Origin: an uncultured Bacteroidales bacterium
GTDB lineage: Bacteria; Bacteroidota; Bacteroidia; Bacteroidales; Bacteroidaceae
Reading direction: 5' to 3'
DNA length: 55,221 bases
Assembly (NCBI GenBank): GCA_902802815.1
Contig: CADCNQ010000019.1
Location: forward strand, 1-55,221
Position numbers and translations under genes: made by a program. This document shows, one piece after another, positions 47,382 to 55,221 of this stretch. The notes under the pieces were generated by a model, which worked only from the letters and a program-made list of their open reading frames with translations, did no database searches and was not told where the DNA came from. How positions within the stretch are numbered: the first letter of the stretch is position 1; every line of letters begins with the position of its first letter.

Positions 47382-49738
47382 AGCACCAGAGCAAATATCC
47401 AGGCGACAAGCCACGCCACGAGGCATTGCACGCATACAACAATCATCGCCCATTTCCCGCCGAGCTCACGTCGCACCGTCGCAACGGCAGCCACACAGGG
47501 TGTATAGAGCAGACAGAACACCATCAGCGTGAAGCACGTCACGGTGTTGAGCGTTGCCTGCAGGGATTCCGGGGTGAACAGGCCGCCAAGCGTGCTCACC
47601 ACACTCTCCTTGGCCAGGAATCCGCTGACGAGTGCCGTGATGATGCGCCAATCGCCCAAACCGAGAGGCTGGAAGAGCACCGCGATGGGGGATGCTATCC
47701 GGGCCAGCATGCTGTCGATATTGTTCTCCACCATCTCCATGTGGAAATTGAACGTCTGCAGGAACCATATCACGATGCTTGCCAGGAAGATGACGGTAAA
47801 GGCACGCTCCAGAAAATCCTTCGCCTTCTCCCACAGCAGGTGAAGCACGTTGCGCGGTATGGGACGACGGTAGTTGGGGAGCTCCATGACAAACGGCACC
47901 GCCTCGCCGCGAAATGCCGTGCGCTTGAGCAGCAGAGCCATCAGTATGCCCACCACGATACCGATGAGATACATAGACATCATCACCCACGCTCCGTTGT
48001 GCGGGAAGAATGCTGCCACGAAGAAGGCATAAATAGGTATTTTTGCCGTACATGACATAAAGGGGGTGAGGAGGATGGTCATCTTGCGGTCGCGTTCACT
48101 GGGCAGGGTGCGCGATGCCATAATACTTGGCACGGAGCATCCGAATCCCATCAGCAGCGGCACGATGCTGCGCCCCGAGAGTCCCAACCGTCGCAGCGGT
48201 TTGTCCATCACGAAGGCGATACGCGCCATGTATCCGCTGTCCTCCAACATCGAGAGGAAGAAGAACAGACAGATGATTATGGGTAGGAACGAGAGTACGC
48301 TGCCAACACCCGCCAGAACACCGTCCGTGACGAGGGAATGCACAGCAGGAGCTATGTCCCAGGCCGTGAGCGTACTGTCTGCAACAGACGTGAAGGCATC
48401 GATGCCTTCCTCGAAGATTTCCTGCAACCAGGCTCCCACACTGTTGAATGTGAACCAGAAGATAAGTGCCATGATGCCGATAAACGACGGAAGCGCCGTC
48501 CAGCGTCCTGTGAGTATGCGGTCGATGCGCTGACTGCGACGATGCTCCTTGCTCTCTCTGGGATGCACCACCGTCTTGCCCGCCACACTCAGTATGAAGG
48601 CATAGCGCATATCGGCCATCGTTGCCTGACGGTCCATACCGCGCTCCTCTTCCATTTGCTTGAGCAAGTGTTCTATTGTCTCCTGTTCGTTCTGCGAGAG
48701 TTGCAGCGCCTCACTCGTGAGGGTGTCTCCCTCCATCAGTTTTGTGGCGGCAAAGCGCAGGGGAATGCCGGCCCTCTCCGCATGGTCTTCGATGAGATGC
48801 ATGACGGCATGCAGCGAACGGTGCACAGCCGAGCGCATCCCCGTGGACGGGCAGAAGTCCTGCCGCATGGGTCCTTCCTGATAGCGCGCCACATGCAGCA
48901 CGTGGCCGATGAGTTCGTCCACACCATCTCCGCTCACGGCACAGATGGGTACCACGGGCACGCCGAGCATCTGCTCCAGCTCGTTCACACGCACCGTGCC
49001 TCCGGCAGCCTCCATCTCGTCGATGAAGTTGAGTGCCAGCACCATCGGTCTGCCCAGTTCCATGAGTTGCATGGTGAGATACAGGCTTCGTTCTATGCAC
49101 GTCGTGTCGATGATATTGATTATGGCATGCGGCTTCTGCTCCAGTACGAATCGTCGCGACACCACTTCCTCGCTGGTGTATGGCGAAAGGGAATAGATGC
49201 CAGGCAGGTCGGTGATAGTCACTCTTGGGTGCCCCTTCACCACGCCGTCCTTGCGCTCTACGGTGACGCCGGGGAAGTTGCCCACATGCTGGTTGCTGCC
49301 CGTGAGACGGTTGAAGAGCGTCGTCTTGCCGCAGTTCTGATTGCCCACGAGGGCCAACTGTATCGGTTCGCCGGCATCCGCAGCCTGCGGCACACTGCCC
49401 AATCCGGCAGTCTGCTCCTCGTGGTAGCGACCGCCCTCACCGAGTCCCGGATGCGGTATCTCCGACACCAGTGCCACGTAGGCATCCTCCGAGGGGTCGG
49501 TCTGAGGCTCCAGACCCTTTGTTGTGATGTCTATCTGCGAGGCGTCTGCCTTGCGCATGGTGAGTTCGTAGCCGTGTATCCGTATTTCGATGGGGTCTCC
49601 CATCGGGGCATGCCTCACGAGTGTTGCTTCGGCACCCGGTATCACACCCATATCCAGCAGATGCTGGCGCAGCGCGCCGTCACCGCCCACAGCGGTTATG
49701 CGTGCAGTTTTTCCTATGCTGAGTTGTGAAAGTTTCAA
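47378..49738 (-). CDS. feoB: FeoA-FeoB fusion, ferrous iron transporter
   Basis: A 786-residue protein. An N-terminal FeoA (SH3-like) domain of about 75 residues starts LKLSQLSIGKTARITAVGG. A FeoB G domain follows: LVGNQNCGKTTLFNRLTG, then VTVERKDG, ITDLPGIYSLSP and ALNFID. About eight core helices follow with gating motifs (GFGCSVPSIMASR, FMSCTAKIPIYAFF). It imports Fe2+ across the inner membrane. The start is TTG 49738, overlapping the stop of the RsbW-like gene. The same frame runs to 50059, but that part overlaps the RsbW-like gene and looks non-native. FeoA fusion is common in Bacteroidetes. Confidence 0.95.
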   Translation of the reverse strand: MKLSQLSIGKTARITAVGGDGALRQHLLDMGVIPGAEATLVRHAPMGDPIEIRIHGYELTMRKADASQIDITTKGLEPQTDPSEDAYVALVSEIPHPGLGEGGRYHEEQTAGLGSVPQAADAGEPIQLALVGNQNCGKTTLFNRLTGSNQHVGNFPGVTVERKDGVVKGHPRVTITDLPGIYSLSPYTSEEVVSRRFVLEQKPHAIINIIDTTCIERSLYLTMQLMELGRPMVLALNFIDEMEAAGGTVRVNELEQMLGVPVVPICAVSGDGVDELIGHVLHVARYQEGPMRQDFCPSTGMRSAVHRSLHAVMHLIEDHAERAGIPLRFAATKLMEGDTLTSEALQLSQNEQETIEHLLKQMEEERGMDRQATMADMRYAFILSVAGKTVVHPRESKEHRRSQRIDRILTGRWTALPSFIGIMALIFWFTFNSVGAWLQEIFEEGIDAFTSVADSTLTAWDIAPAVHSLVTDGVLAGVGSVLSFLPIIICLFFFLSMLEDSGYMARIAFVMDKPLRRLGLSGRSIVPLLMGFGCSVPSIMASRTLPSERDRKMTILLTPFMSCTAKIPIYAFFVAAFFPHNGAWVMMSMYLIGIVVGILMALLLKRTAFRGEAVPFVMELPNYRRPIPRNVLHLLWEKAKDFLERAFTVIFLASIVIWFLQTFNFHMEMVENNIDSMLARIASPIAVLFQPLGLGDWRIITALVSGFLAKESVVSTLGGLFTPESLQATLNTVTCFTLMVFCLLYTPCVAAVATVRRELGGKWAMIVVCVQCLVAWLVAWIFALVL

Positions 49739-50151
49739 TGTGTTCTGAGATAAGTCATTGTGAGTACGTTCTCCTTCCCCCTGCGCTGATACTCCACCGT
49801 GTGCATCACGTTTTTGATGAGGAAGATGCCCAGACCTCCAATTTCCCTGTCCTCTGCCGACAGTGTGACATCCACCTCCGGCGCGCTCTCCAGCGGGTTG
49901 AACGGTATGCCGCTGTCCGTCAGCGTGAACACCACCTTGTCGTCGTCCGTTTCCACGTCGAGGCAGAATGTCTTCCCCGTGTCTCCCGGATAGGCGTACT
50001 GTATGATGTTGGAACAGGCCTCCTCCAGTGCCAGGTGCAGGTTGAAACCGTCGGCACATTCCAGTCCCAATTCCTCCGTGAGGCTGTCCATGAATTCTGT
50101 CAGACGGTCGATTTCGGATAGGTTATCGTAGAGAACAAGCCGGTGTGTCAT
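49735..50151 (-). CDS. RsbW-like ATP-binding (anti-sigma) kinase domain
   Basis: A 138-residue GHKL ATPase-fold protein: N-box ALEEACSNIIQYAYPG, G1 TDSGIPFNP and G2 GGLGIFLIKNVMH. It resembles RsbW/SpoIIAB-type serine-protein kinases, which bind a sigma factor or STAS antagonist. No STAS protein, phosphatase or sigma factor is next to it. It is joined to feoAB by a TTGA overlap, so the two are made together; I infer a regulatory tie to iron uptake or general stress, unproven. Confidence 0.85.
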   Translation of the reverse strand: MTHRLVLYDNLSEIDRLTEFMDSLTEELGLECADGFNLHLALEEACSNIIQYAYPGDTGKTFCLDVETDDDKVVFTLTDSGIPFNPLESAPEVDVTLSAEDREIGGLGIFLIKNVMHTVEYQRRGKENVLTMTYLRTH

Positions 50152-50167
50152 AGTTCATTGTATTGGG

Positions 50168-50719
50168 TTAGACATACACTAGTATCGTCAGATTATCGGG
50201 ATTCATCACCTCGCAGGCCACTTCGTGCAGCTGCTTTGCGGTGAGTCGGTCTATTGCTTCTATTATTTCCTCGGCGGTGCGGTAGTGTCCGTAGTGGAGC
50301 ATGCGTTTGCCCATGCCCAGCGCCACTTCTTCCCTGTTCTCGTAGGAGAGGTGCACCTGCCCCCTCAGTTGTCGCTTTGCGGCATTGAGCGCGTGCTCCG
50401 GGAGCGGGGCGTCCACCAGTTTCTGCAGTTCGCGCGTCACCAGCCTCCTGCATCGCTTCACGTCCTTCTGGTCGCAGCCGAAATAGATGCTCCACACTCC
50501 GGTGTCGGTGTAGGTGGTCAGCGTGCTCTGCACGGTATATACAAGTCCCTGCCTTTCCCTGAGTGCCATATTCAGGCGGCTCGACATTGCGGGGCCCCCC
50601 AGTATGTTGTTGAGCAGGAAGAGCGCCAGATGCTTTTCGTCCCGTGCCCCGTATGCCGTGTGTCCCATCATCACGTGGGCCTGATGGGTGTTCTTCTCTA
50701 TCACCACTTCATGCACCAT
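50168..50719 (-). CDS. M16 peptidase, C-terminal half (split gene)
   Basis: A 183-residue frame starting MVHEVVIEKNTHQAHVMMG. It contains the second M16 domain (GARDEKHLALFLLNNILGG, SSRLNMALRERQGLVYTV, GVWSIYFGCDQKDVKR). Together with the frame at 50709 it makes most of one insulinase-type peptidase. About 50 residues of the usual linker are missing at the junction, and the frame changes there. ATG 50719 lies inside the end of the upstream half (11-base overlap), so coupled translation of two chains is possible. Confidence 0.7.
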   Translation of the reverse strand: MVHEVVIEKNTHQAHVMMGHTAYGARDEKHLALFLLNNILGGPAMSSRLNMALRERQGLVYTVQSTLTTYTDTGVWSIYFGCDQKDVKRCRRLVTRELQKLVDAPLPEHALNAAKRQLRGQVHLSYENREEVALGMGKRMLHYGHYRTAEEIIEAIDRLTAKQLHEVACEVMNPDNLTILVYV

Positions 50720-51293
50720 AGATAAATAGCAGGCTGTTTTCGGGTTTGTACATACGGTCGGCAAACGCCTTCACGTGCTCCGTCCTGTAGGCTCTGAGGG
50801 CTTCCGCCTTTCCCAGAATGCTGCGTCCCAGCGGCTGCCCCTTGAAGAGCAGTGCCTCGAAGTCGTCGTAGATGAGTTCGGAGGGCGAGTCGTTGTAGCT
50901 CTCTATCTCGTCCAGCACCACCTCCACCTCGTGGCGCATCTCCTCCTCTGGATATGTGCTGTGAAACACGATGTCGAGCAGCAGTTCCACTGCGCGTCCT
51001 ACATACTGCCTCTCGCAGGCGCAGTAGAATATCGTCTCCTCCTTGCCCGTGAATGCGTTCAGTTCGCCTCCCACGCTCTCCATGCGCTGTATGATGCGTG
51101 TGGCGGTGCGCTTCTCCGTACCCTTGAACGAGAGGTGCTCCAGGTAGTGCGCCATACCGCTTTCGTCATCGTATTCGTCGCGCGTACCGGCCTTCACGGC
51201 GATGCCCACGTAGGCTATCCCCGCAGTCTCTCCGCCTGTCACCAGACGCATTCCTTCGGGCAGTTTTGCCTTTATGGAAGAGATATTTGTCAC
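50709..51293 (-). CDS. M16 zinc peptidase, N-terminal half (split gene)
   Basis: A 194-residue frame with the inverted zinc motif H49-Y-L-E52-H53 (MAHYLEHLSFKGT) and the third ligand near E129 (EVEVVLDEIESYNDSP). The usual ~410-residue cytosolic or periplasmic M16 peptidase continues past this point; here it ends RMYKPENSLLFIYGA and stop. The rest is encoded by 50168-50719 in a different frame. First gene of the feo operon (promoter at 51316-51323). No signal peptide is seen. Confidence 0.75.
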   Translation of the reverse strand: MTNISSIKAKLPEGMRLVTGGETAGIAYVGIAVKAGTRDEYDDESGMAHYLEHLSFKGTEKRTATRIIQRMESVGGELNAFTGKEETIFYCACERQYVGRAVELLLDIVFHSTYPEEEMRHEVEVVLDEIESYNDSPSELIYDDFEALLFKGQPLGRSILGKAEALRAYRTEHVKAFADRMYKPENSLLFIYGA

Positions 51294-51315
51294 TGTTTTA
51301 CAACTTATTCATGCG

Positions 51316-51323
51316 CAAAGATA
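51316..51323 (-). promoter_or_regulatory. -7 box for the M16/RsbW/feoAB operon
   Basis: On the minus strand TATCTTTG, 22 bases before ATG 51293. I saw no Fur-like palindrome by eye around it. Confidence 0.6.
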
Positions 51324-51386
51324 CGAAAAAAGCTTTCAAAACGGATGTCGCCGGCGTCTTTTTTTACCTAAAATGAATATTTTTCA

Positions 51387-51394
51387 TACCTTTG
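51387..51394 (+). promoter_or_regulatory. -7 box for the AraC-type gene
   Basis: TACCTTTG, 56 bases before ATG 51451. Confidence 0.6.
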
Positions 51395-51450
51395 TTCCGT
51401 CTATGTAACGGAATAACCATGATTTAGCCATCTTCACCGCCTGTGCAACG

Positions 51451-52638
51451 ATGATACAGACACTGCTCACTTCGCTCCCTCTCTTGGTCTGCCTGTTTTG
51501 GGCAGCCACATTGGTTTGCGACATCGCGCTGGCCCGACGTCACACAGAGGCGTTGGCAACAAGTCCGGGATGGGTGCGCCCGCGCCGCTACCTGCTGCTG
51601 TTTCTGGTTGTCACTACCATACTCTATTTCGGCCACTACATCTACTTCAACCGCCTGACACCCCTGCTGCCGACGTCCGATTCGTTGTATGTGGCTGCCA
51701 ATCTGGCCGTCTATCCTCTTTACTATCTCTACATATGCACGCTCACGCAGCGCAAGGGCATCCGACGCCGGCAACTTGCACTGCTATTGCCGGCCATCGC
51801 GGGCGGAACGGCTGCCGCCCTGCTCTACGGACATATGAGCGGTGGGGACACAACCCTTTTTATCGAGCGCTATCTCTATCGGGGCGAACATCCGGAGGCA
51901 GGACTTGCCGGCACATGCCAGATGTATGTCCACGATGTGTGCAAAGCGGTGTTTGGTGCATTGGTCATTGCGGTGTTCGTACAGGGCAACCGTCGCATCG
52001 CGCAGTATGAGCGTCTGCTCAACAACAGTTATGCCAACACCGAAAACAAATCGCTCGTCTCGCTCCATCATATGCTGCTTGCATTTGTTGTCACATCGGC
52101 GGCATCCTTCGTGTGCAACCTTGTGGGGCGCCATCGTTTTGTGGATTCCCAATGGCTGCTCACTCTCCCCTCCGCAGCCTTTTCCGTGCTGATGTTCGCC
52201 ATAGGCTACATAGGATGTCACATACAGTTCAATATATGGCACATAGAGCAGGATGAAGAGGGAACCGCCTTTCCCGACAGTCCGGCAGATTCCCCAGAAG
52301 TGGATGTCTCGCTGTTGCGCCAGCGCATTGAGCGTCTCATGATTGAGGAAAAACTTTATCTGCAACCCAACCTGAAGATAGCAGACCTTTCTGCCGGTTT
52401 GGCCACCAACCGCAACTACATCTATCAGGCCATCAACCGGGAGATGAAGATGTCGTTTTCCGAATACATTAATCGCATGCGTATAGCGCACGCATGCGCA
52501 ATAATTGACGAGACCCCAAGGATGTCGCTGACGGAGGTGGCAGAAAAATCGGGATTCAACAGCGCGACATCTTTCTATCGCAACTTCAAGCTCTACATGC
52601 ATATCAGCCCCAAGGCGTATCAGGACAAGAAACGCTAG
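51451..52638 (+). CDS. Membrane-bound AraC-family regulator
   Basis: A 395-residue protein. Residues 1-260 hold about seven membrane helices (LLVCLFWAATLVCDIA, YLLLFLVVTTILYFG, FSVLMFAIGYIGCHI); residues about 290-395 are an AraC-type double HTH (LKIADLSAGLATNRNYIYQA, MSLTEVAEKSGFNSATSFYR). No ligand domain is recognisable. It probably senses an envelope or membrane signal and controls nearby genes, with the outer-membrane protein at 52848 a candidate. A terminator and tandem palindromes lie between them. Confidence 0.88.
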   Translation: MIQTLLTSLPLLVCLFWAATLVCDIALARRHTEALATSPGWVRPRRYLLLFLVVTTILYFGHYIYFNRLTPLLPTSDSLYVAANLAVYPLYYLYICTLTQRKGIRRRQLALLLPAIAGGTAAALLYGHMSGGDTTLFIERYLYRGEHPEAGLAGTCQMYVHDVCKAVFGALVIAVFVQGNRRIAQYERLLNNSYANTENKSLVSLHHMLLAFVVTSAASFVCNLVGRHRFVDSQWLLTLPSAAFSVLMFAIGYIGCHIQFNIWHIEQDEEGTAFPDSPADSPEVDVSLLRQRIERLMIEEKLYLQPNLKIADLSAGLATNRNYIYQAINREMKMSFSEYINRMRIAHACAIIDETPRMSLTEVAEKSGFNSATSFYRNFKLYMHISPKAYQDKKR

Positions 52639-52684
52639 AATTCTGGCGTTTTTTTCTGATTTCACCGCATTTTCCTTGCCATCG

Positions 52685-52716
52685 CGGAAATTTCGGTAAT
52701 CGGAAATTTCGGTAAG
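52685..52716 (+). promoter_or_regulatory. Two tandem 16-bp repeats with GGAAATTTC palindrome
   Basis: CGGAAATTTCGGTAAT (52685-52700) and CGGAAATTTCGGTAAG (52701-52716) are near-identical. Each holds the palindrome GAAATTTC. They lie 70-101 bases upstream of the -7 box at 52786-52793 and just before a terminator, so they could be an operator for the gene at 52848. Confidence 0.5.
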
Positions 52717-52751
52717 AAAACGTTCCGATTGTGAATTTGAACGTTTTTTTT
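52717..52751 (+). terminator. Terminator after the AraC-type gene
   Basis: AAAACGTT (52717-52724) pairs with AACGTTTT (52740-52747) around a 15-base loop; five more T/G residues follow. Confidence 0.7.
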
Positions 52752-52785
52752 GTGAAAATGAAAGGGTTCTGATAAGGATTTTTAG

Positions 52786-52793
52786 TACTTTTG
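52786..52793 (+). promoter_or_regulatory. -7 box for the small outer-membrane protein
   Basis: TACTTTTG, 54 bases before ATG 52848. The 5' leader is A-rich, as is common for well-translated Bacteroidetes genes. Confidence 0.6.
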
Positions 52794-52847
52794 TGAAAAA
52801 TTAACAAAATAAGTTCAAAATATTGTTTAATTCAAAAACCAACAATT

Positions 52848-53501
52848 ATGAATTACATCAAGCTTTTTGTCACAGTATTTGCAATGGCACTCGCACTGAA
52901 TGCCAGCGCACAGTCAAAGACCACAGCCAAGTCGAAGACTGCAGCTCCTGCCAAGACCACAACGACAGCGGCTCCCAAGAAGACAACCACTACGACAACG
53001 GCCAGAACGACATCTGCTAACGACAGGCCCTCTGCCACACGCTCCAGCAATAAGGGTTATGATCCCGACGTACATTTCATGCTTGAGACGAGAATCGGTA
53101 GCGGCCTGGGTGAGAACCTCGTTCTGGAGAAGGAGTTCCACAAGTACGTTGCCGTTGACTTCTTCAGCCTCGGCTACACCAGCGAAAACTGGAAATTTGA
53201 CACTCACAAGATCAGTGCCAAGACCGGTGCCCGCGGCTTCTCTCCCCGTTGGTGGGGCGGCAGAATGCGTGCATACACCGATTTGGCTTTAGGCTATGAT
53301 TGCGTCATCTTCAGTCTTCCTGGTTTTTCCGAAACTTCACACGGTTTCGGTCTCACATGGGGCCTCGGTATCCACATGCTGGACCACTTCTACTTTGGCT
53401 ATAGCTTGGACTACACCACTATCAGCATGAACATCGGAGGTATTGCAAGTGTCAGTGGCGGTGCCACCTCACACTTCTTCAAGTTCGGTTACAGATTCTA
53501 A
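52848..53501 (+). CDS. Small outer-membrane beta-barrel with Lys/Thr/Ala-rich linker
   Basis: A 217-residue exported protein. A signal peptide (MNYIKLFVTVFAMALALNAS) is followed by a low-complexity K/T/A segment (about 22-65) and a beta-rich domain (FMLETRIGSGLGENLVL, VDFFSLGYTSENWKFD, FKFGYRF) ending in Phe. The linker may cross or bind the cell wall. I know no close characterised family. It has its own promoter and terminator. Confidence 0.7.
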   Translation: MNYIKLFVTVFAMALALNASAQSKTTAKSKTAAPAKTTTTAAPKKTTTTTTARTTSANDRPSATRSSNKGYDPDVHFMLETRIGSGLGENLVLEKEFHKYVAVDFFSLGYTSENWKFDTHKISAKTGARGFSPRWWGGRMRAYTDLALGYDCVIFSLPGFSETSHGFGLTWGLGIHMLDHFYFGYSLDYTTISMNIGGIASVSGGATSHFFKFGYRF

Positions 53502-53522
53502 TTACAGTCTAATACCAAAAAT

Positions 53523-53556
53523 GGGGGATGTGCCGGTTGGTGCATCCCCTTCTTTT
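53523..53556 (+). terminator. Terminator after the small outer-membrane protein
   Basis: GGGGATG (53524-53530) and CATCCCC (53543-53549) form a 7-bp stem that can extend inward; TTCTTTT follows. Confidence 0.8.
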
Positions 53557-53563
53557 AATCATT

Positions 53564-54556
53564 CTATTTCAAGCCCAGCCACCTGCTGACTCTTTCTCCG
53601 CAGACCTTGTTGCCTATATAGCAACAGCCGAAACTCAACAGCAGGACGATAACAGAAGTAATGGGATAAGGGATGGAATTGTAGGCCGGGACATGAAGAA
53701 TCAAGTTGTGCATTATCATAAGATGACACAGATAGATTCCGAACGAATATTCGCCCAGCATACAAAGAAACTTGTTCTTGATGTCATACCGACCGCTTTT
53801 CAGTATCTCATAGGCGATAAGCATGAACAGCACGCTTGTCAGCAAAGATGTCAGTTTGAGCTGCGTTCCGCAATTCATCTCCCCCAGCATCAGCCATCCG
53901 TAGCCTTCCGCTGTTTGCAGCACGATTGAGAGGATGTACAAAAGCGAAAGCGTCTTCAGCGAATAACTCTTTTCGATGATTCGGTTTCCTAATATCAGCC
54001 CCAGATAATAGAATGTGAACCATCCCAGGCATGCGTCTGACCATATCAGGGCAACGGTGGGATTCAGCGTCTGACCTGTCAACAACCAATAGTATTTGAA
54101 TATGATAAACGAAACGGGAGTGACAAGCCATCCCAGGAACTGATACCTTGATTTTGCAAGCCTGCCCAACAGAGGTGTCAGCAAGACGAACTGGATGTAA
54201 ACGAAGATGTAGTACAGGTGGTAACAGGCCTTTGCATTCAGCAGGTTGGTGAGCAGGTCCCCAAGCTGGCGGGAGTCGAGCGTATACAAAACAGTCCATA
54301 TCACATACGGAATGAGAACCCTGACAATGCGTTTCCTGTAAAACGCGCTCCAGTTGTCATTCTCTGTTTTCGTGAGATAACCGGAGAGAAAGATAAACAT
54401 GCCAACCGAGAAGTTGATAAACGGACGGCAGAACGCCTGATACTCGCCCAAAGGGGTGGTGTGAATCATCACAACGGCAATGACCGCAAGTGCCCTGAAA
54501 ACCTGCACCATGTCGTTTCTTGACCTTTGTGCGGATGTGACGGTAGATGCAGGCAT
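53564..54556 (-). CDS. Acyltransferase family 3 membrane protein
   Basis: A 330-residue protein with about ten helices. The AT3 signature includes VFRALAVIAVVMIHTTP with the catalytic-type histidine and SFGIYLCHLMIMHNL near the C-terminus. It transfers acyl groups to surface polysaccharide, peptidoglycan or lipid; the target cannot be told. ATG 54556 (MPASTVTSAQ) is chosen; TTG 54589 is an alternative that adds 11 residues. The promoter box is at 54611-54618. Confidence 0.85.
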   Translation of the reverse strand: MPASTVTSAQRSRNDMVQVFRALAVIAVVMIHTTPLGEYQAFCRPFINFSVGMFIFLSGYLTKTENDNWSAFYRKRIVRVLIPYVIWTVLYTLDSRQLGDLLTNLLNAKACYHLYYIFVYIQFVLLTPLLGRLAKSRYQFLGWLVTPVSFIIFKYYWLLTGQTLNPTVALIWSDACLGWFTFYYLGLILGNRIIEKSYSLKTLSLLYILSIVLQTAEGYGWLMLGEMNCGTQLKLTSLLTSVLFMLIAYEILKSGRYDIKNKFLCMLGEYSFGIYLCHLMIMHNLILHVPAYNSIPYPITSVIVLLLSFGCCYIGNKVCGERVSRWLGLK

Positions 54557-54610
54557 TTTTGTAAAGTGACTTTTGAGCTTATTATACAACTCTTAATGAT
54601 TTTTCCGCGA

Positions 54611-54618
54611 CAAAGATA
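54611..54618 (-). promoter_or_regulatory. -7 box for the acyltransferase
   Basis: On the minus strand TATCTTTG, 54 bases before ATG 54556. Confidence 0.6.
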
Positions 54619-54703
54619 TGAAGAATCCTTATTATAACCCCTTCATTTTCACACAAAAACATTTCAAATTCACAATAACACCAAAATCCCTGCGTTTTTT
54701 GTC

Positions 54704-54739
54704 CGAAAACAAGAAAAGGCCGCTGATTTTCAGCGGCCT
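54704..54739 (-). terminator. Terminator for the M15A peptidase gene
   Basis: Read on the minus strand: AGGCCGCTGA, a 3-base loop and TCAGCGGCCT form a perfect 10-bp stem (54717-54739), followed by TTTTCTTGTTTT. It lies 77 bases after the stop of the gene at 54816. Confidence 0.85.
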
Positions 54740-54743
54740 AATT

Positions 54744-54818
54744 AGTTGACAAGTCGTTAGTAGACGAGTTGACAAGTTGGATGCAAATTCTCAATTGTCA
54801 ATTGTCAATTGTCAATTA
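54744..54818. repeat. Dispersed 24-base word and 7-bp tandem tract
   Basis: The 24 bases at 54760-54783 are identical to 1858-1881. At 54791-54818 four 7-base units follow: tcaattg three times, then tcaatta. The last unit contains the stop codon of the minus-strand gene. Confidence 0.75.
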
Positions 54819-55163
54819 TAAGGCGACATGTAGCCACGTTCCCTCGTTGATGAGTTCCGTTGTTTTCACGTTGTCGCGCAGGAAGGCGTAATACCCGGGA
54901 ACGAAGGGAATATCGACGGCGCGGCCTTTGGTGTGGTAGCTGTTCTTTGCTCCGCCAACGGCATCGTTCAGTGCCTTGCAGCGGAAACCGGAGTTGATGC
55001 GTATCGGTTTGCCGAAGTGCGCCCTCAATGGTTCCAGCACCTTCTGGCAGAGCTTCTGGAGGTTGTTTACTTCTTCCGCATTGATGCGGTTCTCGATGCC
55101 CTTCTTTGTTGCTGTCTCAGAGCGGAGCATCTCTTCCAATGTAAAGTGTTCTGTTAGTTGCAT
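54816..55163 (-). CDS. M15A-type D-Ala-D-Ala carboxypeptidase-like protein
   Basis: A 115-residue zinc peptidase domain without a signal peptide. Motifs: INSGFRCKALNDAVGGAKNS, the zinc site SYHTKGRAVDI, and the last ligand in TWLHVAL. Small proteins of this type in Bacteroidales are often part of prophage or VirE/BRO-type modules and act as peptidoglycan-cutting lysins. Length is slightly below the 130-150 residues I expect. The gene ends inside a 7-bp repeat tract. The BRO-N remnant at the other end of the window may come from a similar module. Confidence 0.8.
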   Translation of the reverse strand: MQLTEHFTLEEMLRSETATKKGIENRINAEEVNNLQKLCQKVLEPLRAHFGKPIRINSGFRCKALNDAVGGAKNSYHTKGRAVDIPFVPGYYAFLRDNVKTTELINEGTWLHVAL

Positions 55164-55167
55164 AGTG

Positions 55168-55195
55168 GTTTGAGAATTGAGGTTTGAGGTTTGAG
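55168..55195. repeat. 7-bp tandem tract upstream of the M15A gene
   Basis: Units gtttgag, aattgag, gtttgag, gtttgag in 7-base phase, beginning 5 bases before the start codon at 55163. No promoter box is visible in the bases left in the window. Confidence 0.7.
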
Positions 55196-55221
55196 ATTTT
55201 TTTTAATTTCACACGGAAAGA

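Noticed and set aside
49739..50059. Upstream extension of the FeoAB frame
   Set aside because: It overlaps the RsbW-like gene in another frame and reads as low-quality Arg/Gly/His-rich sequence; FeoA starts cleanly at TTG 49738.

Overview
The window looks like a chromosome segment of a Bacteroidales bacterium, most likely Prevotellaceae. The basis is the Bacteroidetes -7 promoter box (TAnnTTTG) in front of about twenty transcription units, a Bacteroidetes-order ATP synthase operon (atpD-C-B-E-F-H-A-G), an FeoA-FeoB fusion, the parA-parB-DUF5683-lytic transglycosylase-relA cluster, and DUF3822, DUF4954 and imelysin lipoproteins. I found no tRNA, rRNA, CRISPR array, insertion sequence or complete prophage.

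Layout. 1-401: the tail of an exported protein and a short Prevotella-type peptide gene. 402-2094: a gene-poor stretch with a terminator, a truncated BRO-N (phage antirepressor-like) remnant between 26-bp inverted repeats, a second inverted pair of the same motif, four 11-bp direct repeats, and many 7-bp-period tracts. 2095-3736: an M15-type peptidase and a DprA with a damaged N-terminus. 3731-11049: a hemerythrin-LuxR regulator divergent from a five-gene operon (porin, imelysin lipoprotein, di-heme oxidoreductase lipoprotein, second porin, mono-heme lipoprotein). 11087-18913: a Rid-family enzyme, two S13 carboxypeptidases, ruvB with a 48-residue membrane peptide, trkH and nadB. 19038-27145: the F1Fo ATP synthase operon and cysS. 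27337-33782: rsmD, DUF3822, a RecD-like helicase, a GlsB-type membrane protein and alaS. 33906-39418: a MerR regulator and the convergent relA/par operon. 39579-47216: lpxB, a small membrane protein, a porin, DUF4954, a GH51 arabinofuranosidase and coaX. 47220-51293: the feo operon with an RsbW-like ATPase and an M16 peptidase split into two overlapping reading frames. 51451-55163: a membrane AraC regulator, a small outer-membrane protein, an acyltransferase and an M15A peptidase.

How the genes work together. The most interesting unit is 3731-11049. Two c-type cytochrome lipoproteins, an imelysin and two outer-membrane channels sit opposite a di-iron-sensor/LuxR fusion, and acidic residues after the lipobox cysteines hint at surface display. 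I infer an envelope redox or metal-acquisition system controlled by O2, NO or iron. A second iron locus (feoAB) lies 36 kb away. The rest is mostly housekeeping: energy, translation, envelope, chromosome partition and stringent response.

The strongest non-genic pattern is a set of short tandem tracts with unrelated units but a constant 7-bp period in nearly every longer spacer. Three genes (dprA, the M16 peptidase and relA) are shortened relative to their families, and the first two also change frame. Family assignments come from reading the proteins, not from database searches.
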